From Anaerolineales bacterium (GTDB lineage: Bacteria; Chloroflexota; Anaerolineae; Anaerolineales; Villigracilaceae): a DNA stretch of 64,000 bases. Made by a program: the position numbers and the translations under genes. Position 1 is the stretch's first letter. Each line of letters begins with the position of its first letter. The notes beneath the pieces were generated by a model. That model did not search any database. It was not told the DNA's origin and was given only the letters and a program-made list of their open reading frames with translations. The stretch covers positions 1 to 64,000 of the forward strand of contig JACMLM010000007.1 of assembly GCA_014379595.1 (NCBI GenBank), written 5' to 3'. This document shows positions 8,170-16,542 of the stretch, one piece after another.

Positions 8170-9291
8170 TTATTCACGTAGAGATAATAATTGTTTGTGC
8201 AAAATATAAATTATCACACCCGTATTAATAAGTGCCGCAATCCTTACAAAATCGGTTGAGGCGTTCAATATAAAAATGGAATAGGATAAGCTGGAGATAA
8301 TTTGATAAAGCACCGGCACGAACCACATCTCTGGTAGAAAAATGATGGCCGCAAACGAGAATACATCTGCAGGATAAAAATAGCGTTCGTGCATTTTTGG
8401 CAGCACAAATGGTACCAGGGCCAAAGTAGCCAGCGCCATAAGCATAATTTTACGATTATCATACGCAATCTTTGCGCGCCAGTTTACCCACCCCCAAATT
8501 GCCATCACAACTAAAAAGATGCTTATCCCAATCCATACACCAATCTCGTAAAACGAATCAGAAACAAAAATATACAAATTTGGCGCACTCATTGAGAGGC
8601 TACGATACAGTCCCAACTGACCAATGTAAATAGACAGGATGCTCAACCAGCTTCTACCAATCAACGCGGCTGGAATGGCCAGAACTATGTAAATGGTGGG
8701 GATAAGTAAAAAATGAAACCAGCGGATCCTGCCTTTCAAGAATAAAATACCAAGAAAAGGCAGGAAAAAAATTGACTGGAATTTTAGTGAGAAGGCAACA
8801 CTAAACATAGTCAACGCATAAATTGGTTTTTCTTTTAACATGAAATAAGCACAAAGCAGCAAAAAGGAGGTATATAAGCTGTCAATCTGTCCCCAGCCTG
8901 TACTGTTAAACATTATTGTAGGCAACGTGAAGAAAATCGTGGAAAACAAGTATGGTTTATCGTCTTCAAATCTAATACGTGCCATTAAGAAGATTGTAAA
9001 GGCGGACAGAAAATCGAATGCGGTTGGGATGATTTTTATAGCTACAACAGAACCAAACCAATCTGAAAACAATCGAGATATCCATAATAAATAGAGATAA
9101 AGCGGCGTGTAGTTCGAAAAACTATCATTTGCCAGACTCGCTTTGCCATTCCTGTAAAAGTGATAATACCAATCTTCCAGAATAACCACGTCCTCATTCG
9201 ACAAGGTATAAAGTCGATAACGAATAAAGAGTGATAATCCAAAAAGTGCGATACTTAAAAATAGCAATTTGTATTTTTTGATGACATTCAT
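8170..9291 (-). CDS. Gpi18-like integral membrane mannosyltransferase (GT-C fold)
   Basis: 373 residues from the ATG at 9291 (a GTG at 9321 would add ten). It has about 10 membrane segments. The first external loop holds the acidic motif ILEDWYYHF, and the second part shows GWGQIDSLYTSF and FSLKFQSIFFLPF, signatures of the predicted Gpi18-like mannosyltransferase group. It probably uses a lipid-linked sugar outside the membrane. It lies downstream of two secreted alkaline-phosphatase-superfamily genes on the same strand, which supports a surface-glycan role. Confidence 0.75.
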   Translation of the reverse strand: MNVIKKYKLLFLSIALFGLSLFIRYRLYTLSNEDVVILEDWYYHFYRNGKASLANDSFSNYTPLYLYLLWISRLFSDWFGSVVAIKIIPTAFDFLSAFTIFLMARIRFEDDKPYLFSTIFFTLPTIMFNSTGWGQIDSLYTSFLLLCAYFMLKEKPIYALTMFSVAFSLKFQSIFFLPFLGILFLKGRIRWFHFLLIPTIYIVLAIPAALIGRSWLSILSIYIGQLGLYRSLSMSAPNLYIFVSDSFYEIGVWIGISIFLVVMAIWGWVNWRAKIAYDNRKIMLMALATLALVPFVLPKMHERYFYPADVFSFAAIIFLPEMWFVPVLYQIISSLSYSIFILNASTDFVRIAALINTGVIIYILHKQLLSLRE

Positions 9292-9358
9292 TGTGTTTTC
9301 CGTACATCGAACAGTTTTCACCGTACATGAACCTTCGATTTTACAATTAAATAGAATG

Positions 9359-10903
9359 TTAATATTTTTTCATGAATGGTCGATTCGTTTCGTCGAGATA
9401 AGCAAAAAGTTCAGCCTTCATTGCAGATAGAGTGTTGGAATCTTTTGTGGCTAAATTGATCAGCTCATCGGGGTCATTTTCCAAATCGTATAATTCAAAA
9501 ACCTGCTCAACATTATCATACCCCAGATAAGCAATCAATTTATAGCTACGCTTTCGCATTGATATTACGGCTTTCTTGAGAGGAGCAAATGCAGAATTAT
9601 CAACTGCAACTACAGAAAAAACAGGTCGATCTTCATTTATTTCCCCGCCAAAGCCAGGCAAAATGCTCCCATCAATCTCAGATACCTTATTTTTTCCTGC
9701 GATGGACAGCAACGTTGGCAGGATATCAATATTGCTGGTCAGTGCATGAATATCTTCTCTTTTGGTTTGCCCAGGTGCGCGTATGATCAATGGAATTCTA
9801 AGAACCGGTTCATACATTAGATGAAAGCCATGCCCGACAAACCCGCGCTCAAAAAGTTCGCCATGATCAGCTGTAAAGATAAGGTAACTATTTTCCAAGA
9901 TACCACTTTCGTTTAAGCGAAGGATCAACTTACCAAATTCTTCATCAATCTGCGCAATTTGCCTGTCATAAAGGTCCCTCTGCCCGAGCATAAAATCTTC
10001 ATGTAGCCCAGCAGACAAAGGGTGAACAGGTTTTGAAACGGGCTTGTAACCATCGTCGCGAAATAATGTCCGGTAATCATTGCGAGGCTTATAAGGAAAA
10101 TGCGGCGAATATAAGTGGAAATAAGCAAAGTAAGGAGAATTTTCAGATTCAAGCTGTGATAATTCTGAATACACTCCGCTATAAATATCTTCATTCAAAT
10201 ATGGGATTAGATATCCAGGATCCATAATTTCCGGGAAACCTTTGGGATATCTAACTCTTTTTTGATTATTTGCAATGTTAAGCACATGGCTTTTATTGAG
10301 ATAACCAAACACTGGTGACCCTGCTATAGAATTGTTTTGTGCAGGAAGTAAAAAATCATCCATTGCTATCGATGCAAGAGCGCGATCATTTTCAAACATT
10401 CTGAGTAAAGGGTTTGCTTCCATCAAGCTATACGAGGAAGGATGCAGGAAGCGATCAATGTCTTTATAGTATTGGCCCATGAGACGGTCAGGCCATGGGT
10501 TTTGTGAAAAAGCAAAACGATGGTAATCTGAACCTAAAAGAGTATAGGGATTAACATGCACATATTCCGACCTAACCAGCCCACCATAATTGATGGCACG
10601 ATGCTTCCAGGGAATCATCCCAGTTAACATGGACGCGGTCCCCGTGGTAGTGTAATTTCCACCGCTATAGTGATTATGAAAAACCGTGGAATATTGTGCA
10701 AAAGCATCAATGTTGGGGGTTGTCAGCCTAGGATATCCATATAAAGACAAATGTCTAGCTGAAAATGCATCACACAAAATAATAATAATATTTGGATGCT
10801 CTTTATCTTCTAATTGCAGGGATGGCAGTTTCTCAGAAACCAGAGTGCCACCCGCTATAGCACTCGCTATTTTGAGAAAATCACGCCGAGAAATTTGCGA
10901 CAT
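9359..10903 (-). CDS. Secreted sulfatase/phosphotransferase-like protein, alkaline phosphatase superfamily (paralogue 1)
   Basis: 514 residues from the ATG at 10903 (AGGTGA upstream); the upstream GTG at 10912 is less likely because the neighbouring paralogue also starts MSQISRRDF. The N-terminus is a twin-arginine (Tat) signal, SRRDFLKIA. Metal-binding IIIILCDAF and DHGELFERGF motifs mark a sulfatase-like fold. The nucleophile segment reads TTTGTASMLTG: a Thr stands where formylglycine sulfatases have Cys or Ser in C/S-x-P-x-R. This favours a phospho- or glycerophospho-transfer or hydrolysis role, as in Thr-nucleophile relatives, over sulfate ester hydrolysis. It is the second of a tandem pair. 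Confidence 0.8.
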   Translation of the reverse strand: MSQISRRDFLKIASAIAGGTLVSEKLPSLQLEDKEHPNIIIILCDAFSARHLSLYGYPRLTTPNIDAFAQYSTVFHNHYSGGNYTTTGTASMLTGMIPWKHRAINYGGLVRSEYVHVNPYTLLGSDYHRFAFSQNPWPDRLMGQYYKDIDRFLHPSSYSLMEANPLLRMFENDRALASIAMDDFLLPAQNNSIAGSPVFGYLNKSHVLNIANNQKRVRYPKGFPEIMDPGYLIPYLNEDIYSGVYSELSQLESENSPYFAYFHLYSPHFPYKPRNDYRTLFRDDGYKPVSKPVHPLSAGLHEDFMLGQRDLYDRQIAQIDEEFGKLILRLNESGILENSYLIFTADHGELFERGFVGHGFHLMYEPVLRIPLIIRAPGQTKREDIHALTSNIDILPTLLSIAGKNKVSEIDGSILPGFGGEINEDRPVFSVVAVDNSAFAPLKKAVISMRKRSYKLIAYLGYDNVEQVFELYDLENDPDELINLATKDSNTLSAMKAELFAYLDETNRPFMKKY

Positions 10904-10929
10904 CTTTATCACCTAATCAATACTACGTA

Positions 10930-12456
10930 CTATAAACGATTTGCATCATTTAAATGTGCAAACAACTTATCCTTCATTGCAGCCAAAGTCTTCGCATCCT
11001 TGGAAACTAGGTTGTCCAATTCGTCTGGATCCTTCTCCAAGTCATATAATTCAAAAACATGATCGAAATTATCGTACCCAAGATAAGCAATAAGTTTATA
11101 TTCCCTCCTGCGCATGGAAATTACAGCCTTCTCTAACCGACCAAAAGCAGGGTTCTTTCCTGCATAAATGGAAAATATGAGGCGATCTTCATCTGTCTGT
11201 CCACCAAGGCCCGGTAAGACCTGTCCATCGACATCTGGTGCTGGACTCTTCCCTGCAATCGATAGTATCGTTGGTAGAATGTCAATATTGCTAGTTAATG
11301 CAAAAATATCATCTCGTTTCGCCTGTCCAGGCGCACGAATGATCAATGGGATATGAAGAACGGGCTCATACATGAATTCATCACCGTGTCCAAAAAATCC
11401 TCTTTCAAAAAGTTCGCCATGATCAGATGTAAAAATCAAATAGCTGTTTTCAAGAATTCCATCTTTATTCAGCTTTGCAATTAATCTGCCAAATTCATCG
11501 TCAACCTGGACAATTTGCTTGTCATAAAGAGCGCTCAGGGAAATCAAAGAGCCTTCGTCAACACCAGAAGCCAATGGATGAATGGGCTTTGAAACAGGCT
11601 TGAAACCATCATCCCGAAATAGTTTCAAGAAATCATTACGAGGGCGATAAGGGAAATGTGGCGAATACAAATGGAAATAAGCAAAGTAGGGAGAGGCTTT
11701 AGAAGCAAGATGAATTAGTTCTGAGTATAATCCTGAATATATTTCTTCATTTAGATATGAGATCAAACTCCATGATTCCAAAACCTCCGGAATACCGTGA
11801 CGATATGTTATCTTTTGATTACGCGGATTAGTAAGGATTCTATTTTTATTTATATACCCAAACAAAGCAGTGCCTGCCACGGTACTATCCTGAATGGGAA
11901 GTAGAAAATCTTCGATTGCTATAGAGGCCAATACACGGTCATTATCAAATACACTTAAAGGAGAAAAATCTTTTTGCAAACTATAAGCTGAAGGGGGAAG
12001 AAAACGATCAATATCTTTATAATATTGCCCTATTAAGCGATCGGGAAAGGGATTTTGAGAAAAAGCAAAACGAAAATAATCAGAGCCAAGCAATGTATAC
12101 GGATTACTGCCTATGAATTCTGATCTTACTAGCCCACCAAGATTTAATGCCCGATGTTTCCATGGGATCATCCCAGTCAACATGGACGCAGTTCCGGTTG
12201 TCGTAAAATTTCCGCCGCTATAATGATTATGAAAAACGGTAGAGCGCTCCGCAAACGCATCGATATTGGGTGTTGTTTGCCTGGGATAGCCATACAAAGA
12301 TAAATGTTTTGCTGAAAAAGAATCGCATAATATAATTATTATATTATGGCCTTCAACGCCAGCCGAATCTAAAAAATTCAACGGTCTTGCCGCCAACACG
12401 CTGGCAGTTGTCATACCAGCAAACTTTAAGAAATCACGCCGAGAAATTTGAGACAT
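10930..12456 (-). CDS. Secreted sulfatase/phosphotransferase-like protein, alkaline phosphatase superfamily (paralogue 2)
   Basis: 508 residues, strongly similar along its full length to the downstream neighbour; shared blocks include HLSLYGYPR, TTPNIDAFA, TTTGTASMLTGMIPWKHRA and DHGELFERGF. A Tat signal SRRDFLKFAGM is present. The same Thr replaces the formylglycine Cys/Ser. The two copies probably arose by tandem duplication and act on the same type of external glycan or lipid. Separated from the next upstream gene by only six bases, so an operon is likely. Confidence 0.8.
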   Translation of the reverse strand: MSQISRRDFLKFAGMTTASVLAARPLNFLDSAGVEGHNIIIILCDSFSAKHLSLYGYPRQTTPNIDAFAERSTVFHNHYSGGNFTTTGTASMLTGMIPWKHRALNLGGLVRSEFIGSNPYTLLGSDYFRFAFSQNPFPDRLIGQYYKDIDRFLPPSAYSLQKDFSPLSVFDNDRVLASIAIEDFLLPIQDSTVAGTALFGYINKNRILTNPRNQKITYRHGIPEVLESWSLISYLNEEIYSGLYSELIHLASKASPYFAYFHLYSPHFPYRPRNDFLKLFRDDGFKPVSKPIHPLASGVDEGSLISLSALYDKQIVQVDDEFGRLIAKLNKDGILENSYLIFTSDHGELFERGFFGHGDEFMYEPVLHIPLIIRAPGQAKRDDIFALTSNIDILPTILSIAGKSPAPDVDGQVLPGLGGQTDEDRLIFSIYAGKNPAFGRLEKAVISMRRREYKLIAYLGYDNFDHVFELYDLEKDPDELDNLVSKDAKTLAAMKDKLFAHLNDANRL

Positions 12457-12462
12457 CTAGAT

Positions 12463-13044
12463 CTAATTTATATTACGTATGATAATAATAATTAAGGATA
12501 ATATACTAAATGGAATGTAAACGTACAACAAAATAATTAGTCGTTCAGCAATGCCTTCAATAACATTTTTGAGTCTTTCACTTTTGGGAATAATTGTTGC
12601 AAAAAATATCCCTAACAGAAGAGTCAAAATCCACCAAGTTAGTTCTCCGCTTACAAAAGCACCGGAAGATTCATAGCTCTTGTATAACAATAATCTTATC
12701 ATGGAGGATGACAACATGAAAACTACCATTAAAATCGAACGGGATTGAAATTCATTCCTTTTTTTCAGCGGGTAAAATATTGTATATTCCAACAACAGAA
12801 TACCTATCAACATTAGGATGCTCTCAATCAGGTTTATAAAAAAAGAGTATGCATAAATAGAGAATATTTGGCCAATGGTTAGAAAAAATAGCCATGATGG
12901 AATTTTATAAAATGATGTTATCAGAGTCCAAGAATAAATTAGAGAAACAATTACAGCATAGATACTCAAAATATTTTGAGTATCTGGAAATCTTTCTGCC
13001 AGCAAAACCGCAAACCTTCTAACAACATCCTTGACGCCAGTCAT
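12463..13044 (-). CDS. Multi-pass membrane protein of unknown function
   Basis: 193 residues with about six hydrophobic helices and short basic loops (YPLKKRNEF, IPKSERLK). No family motif was recognised. It sits between gpmA and the paralogous Tat-exported enzymes with gaps of two and six bases, so it is probably co-transcribed with them and may have a role in envelope assembly. The C-terminus is very hydrophobic (ILSLIIIIIRN). Confidence 0.6.
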   Translation of the reverse strand: MTGVKDVVRRFAVLLAERFPDTQNILSIYAVIVSLIYSWTLITSFYKIPSWLFFLTIGQIFSIYAYSFFINLIESILMLIGILLLEYTIFYPLKKRNEFQSRSILMVVFMLSSSMIRLLLYKSYESSGAFVSGELTWWILTLLLGIFFATIIPKSERLKNVIEGIAERLIILLYVYIPFSILSLIIIIIRNIN

Positions 13045-13046
13045 AA

Positions 13047-13793
13047 TTATTTTGCTTTTCCCTGGTTTGCAACTGCCGCTGCTTTCTTTGCAGCTTCATC
13101 CGCATCGCCCAAGTAATAATTTTTGATCGGCATCAGATCCTTATCAAGCTCATAAACAAGCGGCAGACCCGTTGGGATATTAAGCTCTGTAATCTCTGTT
13201 TCAGAAATATTATCGAGATATTTCACCAAGGCGCGGATAGAATTTCCATGTGCAACGATTAATACACGCTTGCCAGATGTTATATCCGGTGCAAGCGTGG
13301 AATGCCAGTAAGGCAGAACACGTTCCAGTGTAATTTTAAGTGACTCGGTAGCTGGCAACTGTGCGGGAGTCAATGATGCGTATCGTCTGTCAAACTTGGG
13401 ATGACGTTCGTCAGTCACTTCCAAAACAGGAGGCGGAACATCATATGAGCGCCGCCATATCTTTACTTGCGCTTCGCCAAATTTTTCAGCCGTCTCGGCT
13501 TTGTTCAAGCCCTGCAAGGACCCATAATGACGCTCGTTCAATTGCCATGCACGAATAACAGGCAGCCAATCTCGATCCATTTCATTTTGAATAACGCTCA
13601 GTGTCTTGATGGCACGCTTCAAAACTGAAGTATAGGCAATATCAAAATCATATCCACCTTCGCGTAATAACTGCCCTGCATCTCGTGCTTCTTCTCGGCC
13701 AAGGTCGGTCAGGTCAACATCTGTCCAGCCTGTGAAACGGTTTTCGAGATTCCAGGTACTTTGTCCATGACGAACTAAAACTAATTTATACAT
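13047..13793 (-). CDS. gpmA: 2,3-bisphosphoglycerate-dependent phosphoglycerate mutase
   Basis: 248 residues from the ATG at 13793, which has GGAG seven bases upstream; longer frames upstream lack homology. It interconverts 3- and 2-phosphoglycerate in glycolysis. Signatures: [10 protein letters not shown] with the phosphorylated His near residue 9, [12 protein letters not shown], the [12 protein letters not shown] motif and the second catalytic His in [15 protein letters not shown]. Length and motifs agree with GpmA. It is embedded in glycan genes, with the sulfotransferase-like gene directly upstream. Confidence 0.95.
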   Translation of the reverse strand: MYKLVLVRHGQSTWNLENRFTGWTDVDLTDLGREEARDAGQLLREGGYDFDIAYTSVLKRAIKTLSVIQNEMDRDWLPVIRAWQLNERHYGSLQGLNKAETAEKFGEAQVKIWRRSYDVPPPVLEVTDERHPKFDRRYASLTPAQLPATESLKITLERVLPYWHSTLAPDITSGKRVLIVAHGNSIRALVKYLDNISETEITELNIPTGLPLVYELDKDLMPIKNYYLGDADEAAKKAAAVANQGKAK

Positions 13794-13806
13794 TCTATAA
13801 CTCCAA

Positions 13807-14412
13807 CTATGAACGGTTTCGATATAGAGTTTGGCTGGGCACTGACTGCATGGCCTGTAGATCAAGAGGCATGTTTAGAAATTCCTTGATCGAATCGCAT
13901 AAATTTTCAGGCTCATTTACCATCTTTGTATATTTTACAAATAACATACGCATATTGGGCTTGCGTGCGGTCCAGTATTTTACAGCACGAAGATGCTCAC
14001 GAAATTGGGCTTCCATTTCCGCATCTGATAGCGTGGATGTTTCGTTCCTTCTCTCCAACATTTTTCTCTGGGATGCAAGAATTTCGCTGATCTCACGTTC
14101 CATGAAAATAATGTCATAGGAAAGGTCGTCAGGCAGGAATTCAAGCAGATAAGAAATAACTTTTACAACTTTACCCTGTGCATCATAAAGCCACTTTTTA
14201 TCGCCATCCTTCATGCTCTTGCTTGATTCGATCTCAAAATAGCCATTAGGGTTATCTTCATCTGCCTGGCGAAGAGAATCGACCACTGCAGACACGCCAC
14301 CTTCTGTGAGCATTTTCATCATCATGGATGTGCCAGAACGCGGAAGCCCGGAAACAATGACTATTTTTTTATTTTCTTTTTTCTGATTTCGGTTTGCAAA
14401 AAAGTTCTTCAA
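13807..14412 (-). CDS. Sulfotransferase-like P-loop protein
   Basis: 201 residues starting at a TTG (14412); an in-frame TAA lies two codons upstream and no ATG is available before the conserved region. The N-terminal [19 protein letters not shown] matches the 5'-phosphosulfate-binding (PAPS) loop of sulfotransferases. The protein is shorter than typical sulfotransferases (250-300 residues), and the 3'-phosphate motif is not obvious, though relatives of this short type are known. The context suggests modification of a surface glycan, but nucleotide binding without sulfotransfer is possible. It overlaps neither neighbour. Confidence 0.65.
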   Translation of the reverse strand: MKNFFANRNQKKENKKIVIVSGLPRSGTSMMMKMLTEGGVSAVVDSLRQADEDNPNGYFEIESSKSMKDGDKKWLYDAQGKVVKVISYLLEFLPDDLSYDIIFMEREISEILASQRKMLERRNETSTLSDAEMEAQFREHLRAVKYWTARKPNMRMLFVKYTKMVNEPENLCDSIKEFLNMPLDLQAMQSVPSQTLYRNRS

Positions 14413-14447
14413 AATTTATTTGCTCGTTTCATAGGACGCATAGACCA

Positions 14448-16271
14448 TTATAAATAGCCAAGCCCTTTTAATCTTTCTTCCAAATCTTTTTGACTACTAC
14501 CGCTGATCTGTGAAGGCGGCTTAATATGAGACTGGTCAAGATGTTTTCCAATGGCAAGAAAAGGTACGTCGCGGAAGGAAATACCGCCAAAGTTTTGCAG
14601 ATCGCGATTGGCAAAAATAACGCCGGGCACTACATCAGCGTCAACACAATGATCTGCACCCCAATGATCGTAATTAGGCTCAATCATTGCCTCTGGGATT
14701 TTACCCAGACCTGTTTCAGACGAAGCGCGATAACCGGGTGCATAACCAACCATCAGGTCCGGCCCGAGGCGTGAATATGGCCCATTGTAAATTTCATGCT
14801 TGAGCCGGACACGCTGCGTGACTGACTTGCCATCTGGGCCTTTCCAGCCCATCAACTTCTGTTGAATTTCCACTAAAAGGCTTTCTATATCTGAAGCACC
14901 AACAAGTCCCTGACCTTCACGATTAGCAACATTCAAATACAGGCTGTTCAAACCAACAGCATATGCTTTGGTTTGAGACCAATCAACACTGGACAGATCA
15001 CTGCCAGAATTACCATCTTTTAGAACAAGATATTTATTTTCAGCCAGCCAGCGATTCAAATGGATTTTATGTTGATATGTTGTAAAACCGTGATCAGACA
15101 TCACAAGATAATTATATTTTCCGCCCCAACCACTTACATGCTGACTCACTTCGCCAACAAAGGCATCCAGTTTCTGATACCATGCTTGCGCAACATCCAG
15201 CCTATTATGATAAAACATGTGCTGAACACGATCGAGATCGTCAAAAATACTTCCGAGCACGCCTTCCTTAAAGTTATCCAGCAAATGGAAAAATATTTGC
15301 TTGCGGCGTTCAAAGATCATGTCACATAGAGCAAGAAATTGAGCATCAGTAATACAGTCGTCTTCCAATCCCGTTGTATCCTGCGGCCAGCCCAAAGTAA
15401 GGTAAGGGCCCACATTCTGCCATAAATTTTTAGCAAATGACTTGGAAGATGAATAATGCGACAATGCATGTAGTGGGTGAATTTGCAAAGGCAATGTGTA
15501 TAAACGCACAGCGCCATTCAAGCTGGTAAGTATCATGCGCGTGATGGCATGGACGTTAAACAAAAAGCCTGCCTTGAATTTAACTTCAACGATCTCGCTC
15601 CACTCCCCCACACGTAATTGCAATTGTTTATCGCCGAATGTAATTCGAGCTGAATCGGAATCAGTTACATCCAGAGTGATTTCCAAAGTGGCAGGCTGCG
15701 GGCCAGATCTACTTTGCACCTGCGGGCCATTTAATAAAGCTTTATATCTTCCTTTGCTAATTGACTCAAAGCGGGTGACCGCGGTCTTGCTCTTCTGTTC
15801 ATCTTCAGTTGTGAACAAGGTACCCACGCCAAGCTGACCACGAATATCTGGTGTGCCAAGCCCGGGCAAAGTGTTGACCGGTAATTCAGGACGCGCAGGG
15901 AACATGGCCGGCCACCATAAAGCAGTGGCAGGATACCCCATTTCAGCCGCCTCTTCAAAAAGAGTTTTGGCAATATACGGAGGAACAAACTGTTCTCCGA
16001 TTGCCGTTTTCTTCATCGGCAAAATTGAAACATAAGGCGCATACGTAGATGGGTCACGATGCACAAAATCAAAAATGCCGTGCCCACCTGGGTCTGCGCC
16101 TGTTGCAATGCTCGTCCAGGAAACTTCAGTTTGTGGAGGTGAACAAACCTCCAGCCGAGAATATCCACCCGCATCGACAAACTTGGAAAGATTTTTTAAT
16201 TTATTTTGCCCCGCCATGTCCTCAAACACAGCGGGGTCAAAAGAGTCAAAACCGAGAATAATCGTTTTCAT
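14448..16271 (-). CDS. Alkaline phosphatase superfamily phosphodiesterase/nucleotide pyrophosphatase-like protein
   Basis: 607 residues, no signal peptide. IILGFDSFDP supplies the first metal-binding Asp. SWTSIATGADPGGHGIFDF has the Thr/Ser nucleophile region and the GxHGIFDF motif of the type I phosphodiesterase/predicted AP-superfamily group. VMSDHGFTTYQHKIHLNRWL gives the other metal ligands, and a C-terminal 'DHWGADHC' segment carries further His. The substrate is unknown. In many genomes this family lies with sulfotransferase-like genes, as here (36 bases downstream), and with the tiny membrane protein found just upstream. Confidence 0.8.
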   Translation of the reverse strand: MKTIILGFDSFDPAVFEDMAGQNKLKNLSKFVDAGGYSRLEVCSPPQTEVSWTSIATGADPGGHGIFDFVHRDPSTYAPYVSILPMKKTAIGEQFVPPYIAKTLFEEAAEMGYPATALWWPAMFPARPELPVNTLPGLGTPDIRGQLGVGTLFTTEDEQKSKTAVTRFESISKGRYKALLNGPQVQSRSGPQPATLEITLDVTDSDSARITFGDKQLQLRVGEWSEIVEVKFKAGFLFNVHAITRMILTSLNGAVRLYTLPLQIHPLHALSHYSSSKSFAKNLWQNVGPYLTLGWPQDTTGLEDDCITDAQFLALCDMIFERRKQIFFHLLDNFKEGVLGSIFDDLDRVQHMFYHNRLDVAQAWYQKLDAFVGEVSQHVSGWGGKYNYLVMSDHGFTTYQHKIHLNRWLAENKYLVLKDGNSGSDLSSVDWSQTKAYAVGLNSLYLNVANREGQGLVGASDIESLLVEIQQKLMGWKGPDGKSVTQRVRLKHEIYNGPYSRLGPDLMVGYAPGYRASSETGLGKIPEAMIEPNYDHWGADHCVDADVVPGVIFANRDLQNFGGISFRDVPFLAIGKHLDQSHIKPPSQISGSSQKDLEERLKGLGYL

Positions 16272-16280
16272 GCAGCTGGA

Positions 16281-16454
16281 TTATTTTTCCTGCTCTTGCT
16301 TTTGTTCTTCATCTTCTTTGCGGAATCGTCGGCGCAGTTTTGCAATCCCTTCACGAATATTACGAGAGAAAACTAACAATACGCCTGAACCTGCCACAAA
16401 TAGTGCAGCCAATGCTTGGAATAAAATTCCACCGGTATTTGGATCAATATACAT
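16281..16454 (-). CDS. Small single-pass membrane protein (MYIDPNTGG family)
   Basis: 57 residues from the ATG at 16454, which is seven bases after GGAG; an in-frame ATG at 16460 is too close to that site. It begins MYIDPNTGGILFQ, followed by one membrane helix (about 10-32) and a strongly charged tail (RRRFRKEDEEQKQEQEK). Small proteins with this N-terminus often accompany AP-superfamily phosphodiesterase genes, and here the stop is nine bases before such a gene. Function unknown. Confidence 0.7.
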   Translation of the reverse strand: MYIDPNTGGILFQALAALFVAGSGVLLVFSRNIREGIAKLRRRFRKEDEEQKQEQEK

Positions 16455-16542
16455 ATTCATACTCCTTTTTAATGTCGAATTAAAGATTATATCTGACATC
16501 ACATCCCTTGTCCAATTGCGGTCTTACACGTAGAATGTGAAC

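Noticed and set aside
13793..13865. N-terminal extension of gpmA
   Set aside because: It overlaps the upstream gene, has no homology, and the ATG at 13793 has a good ribosome binding site.
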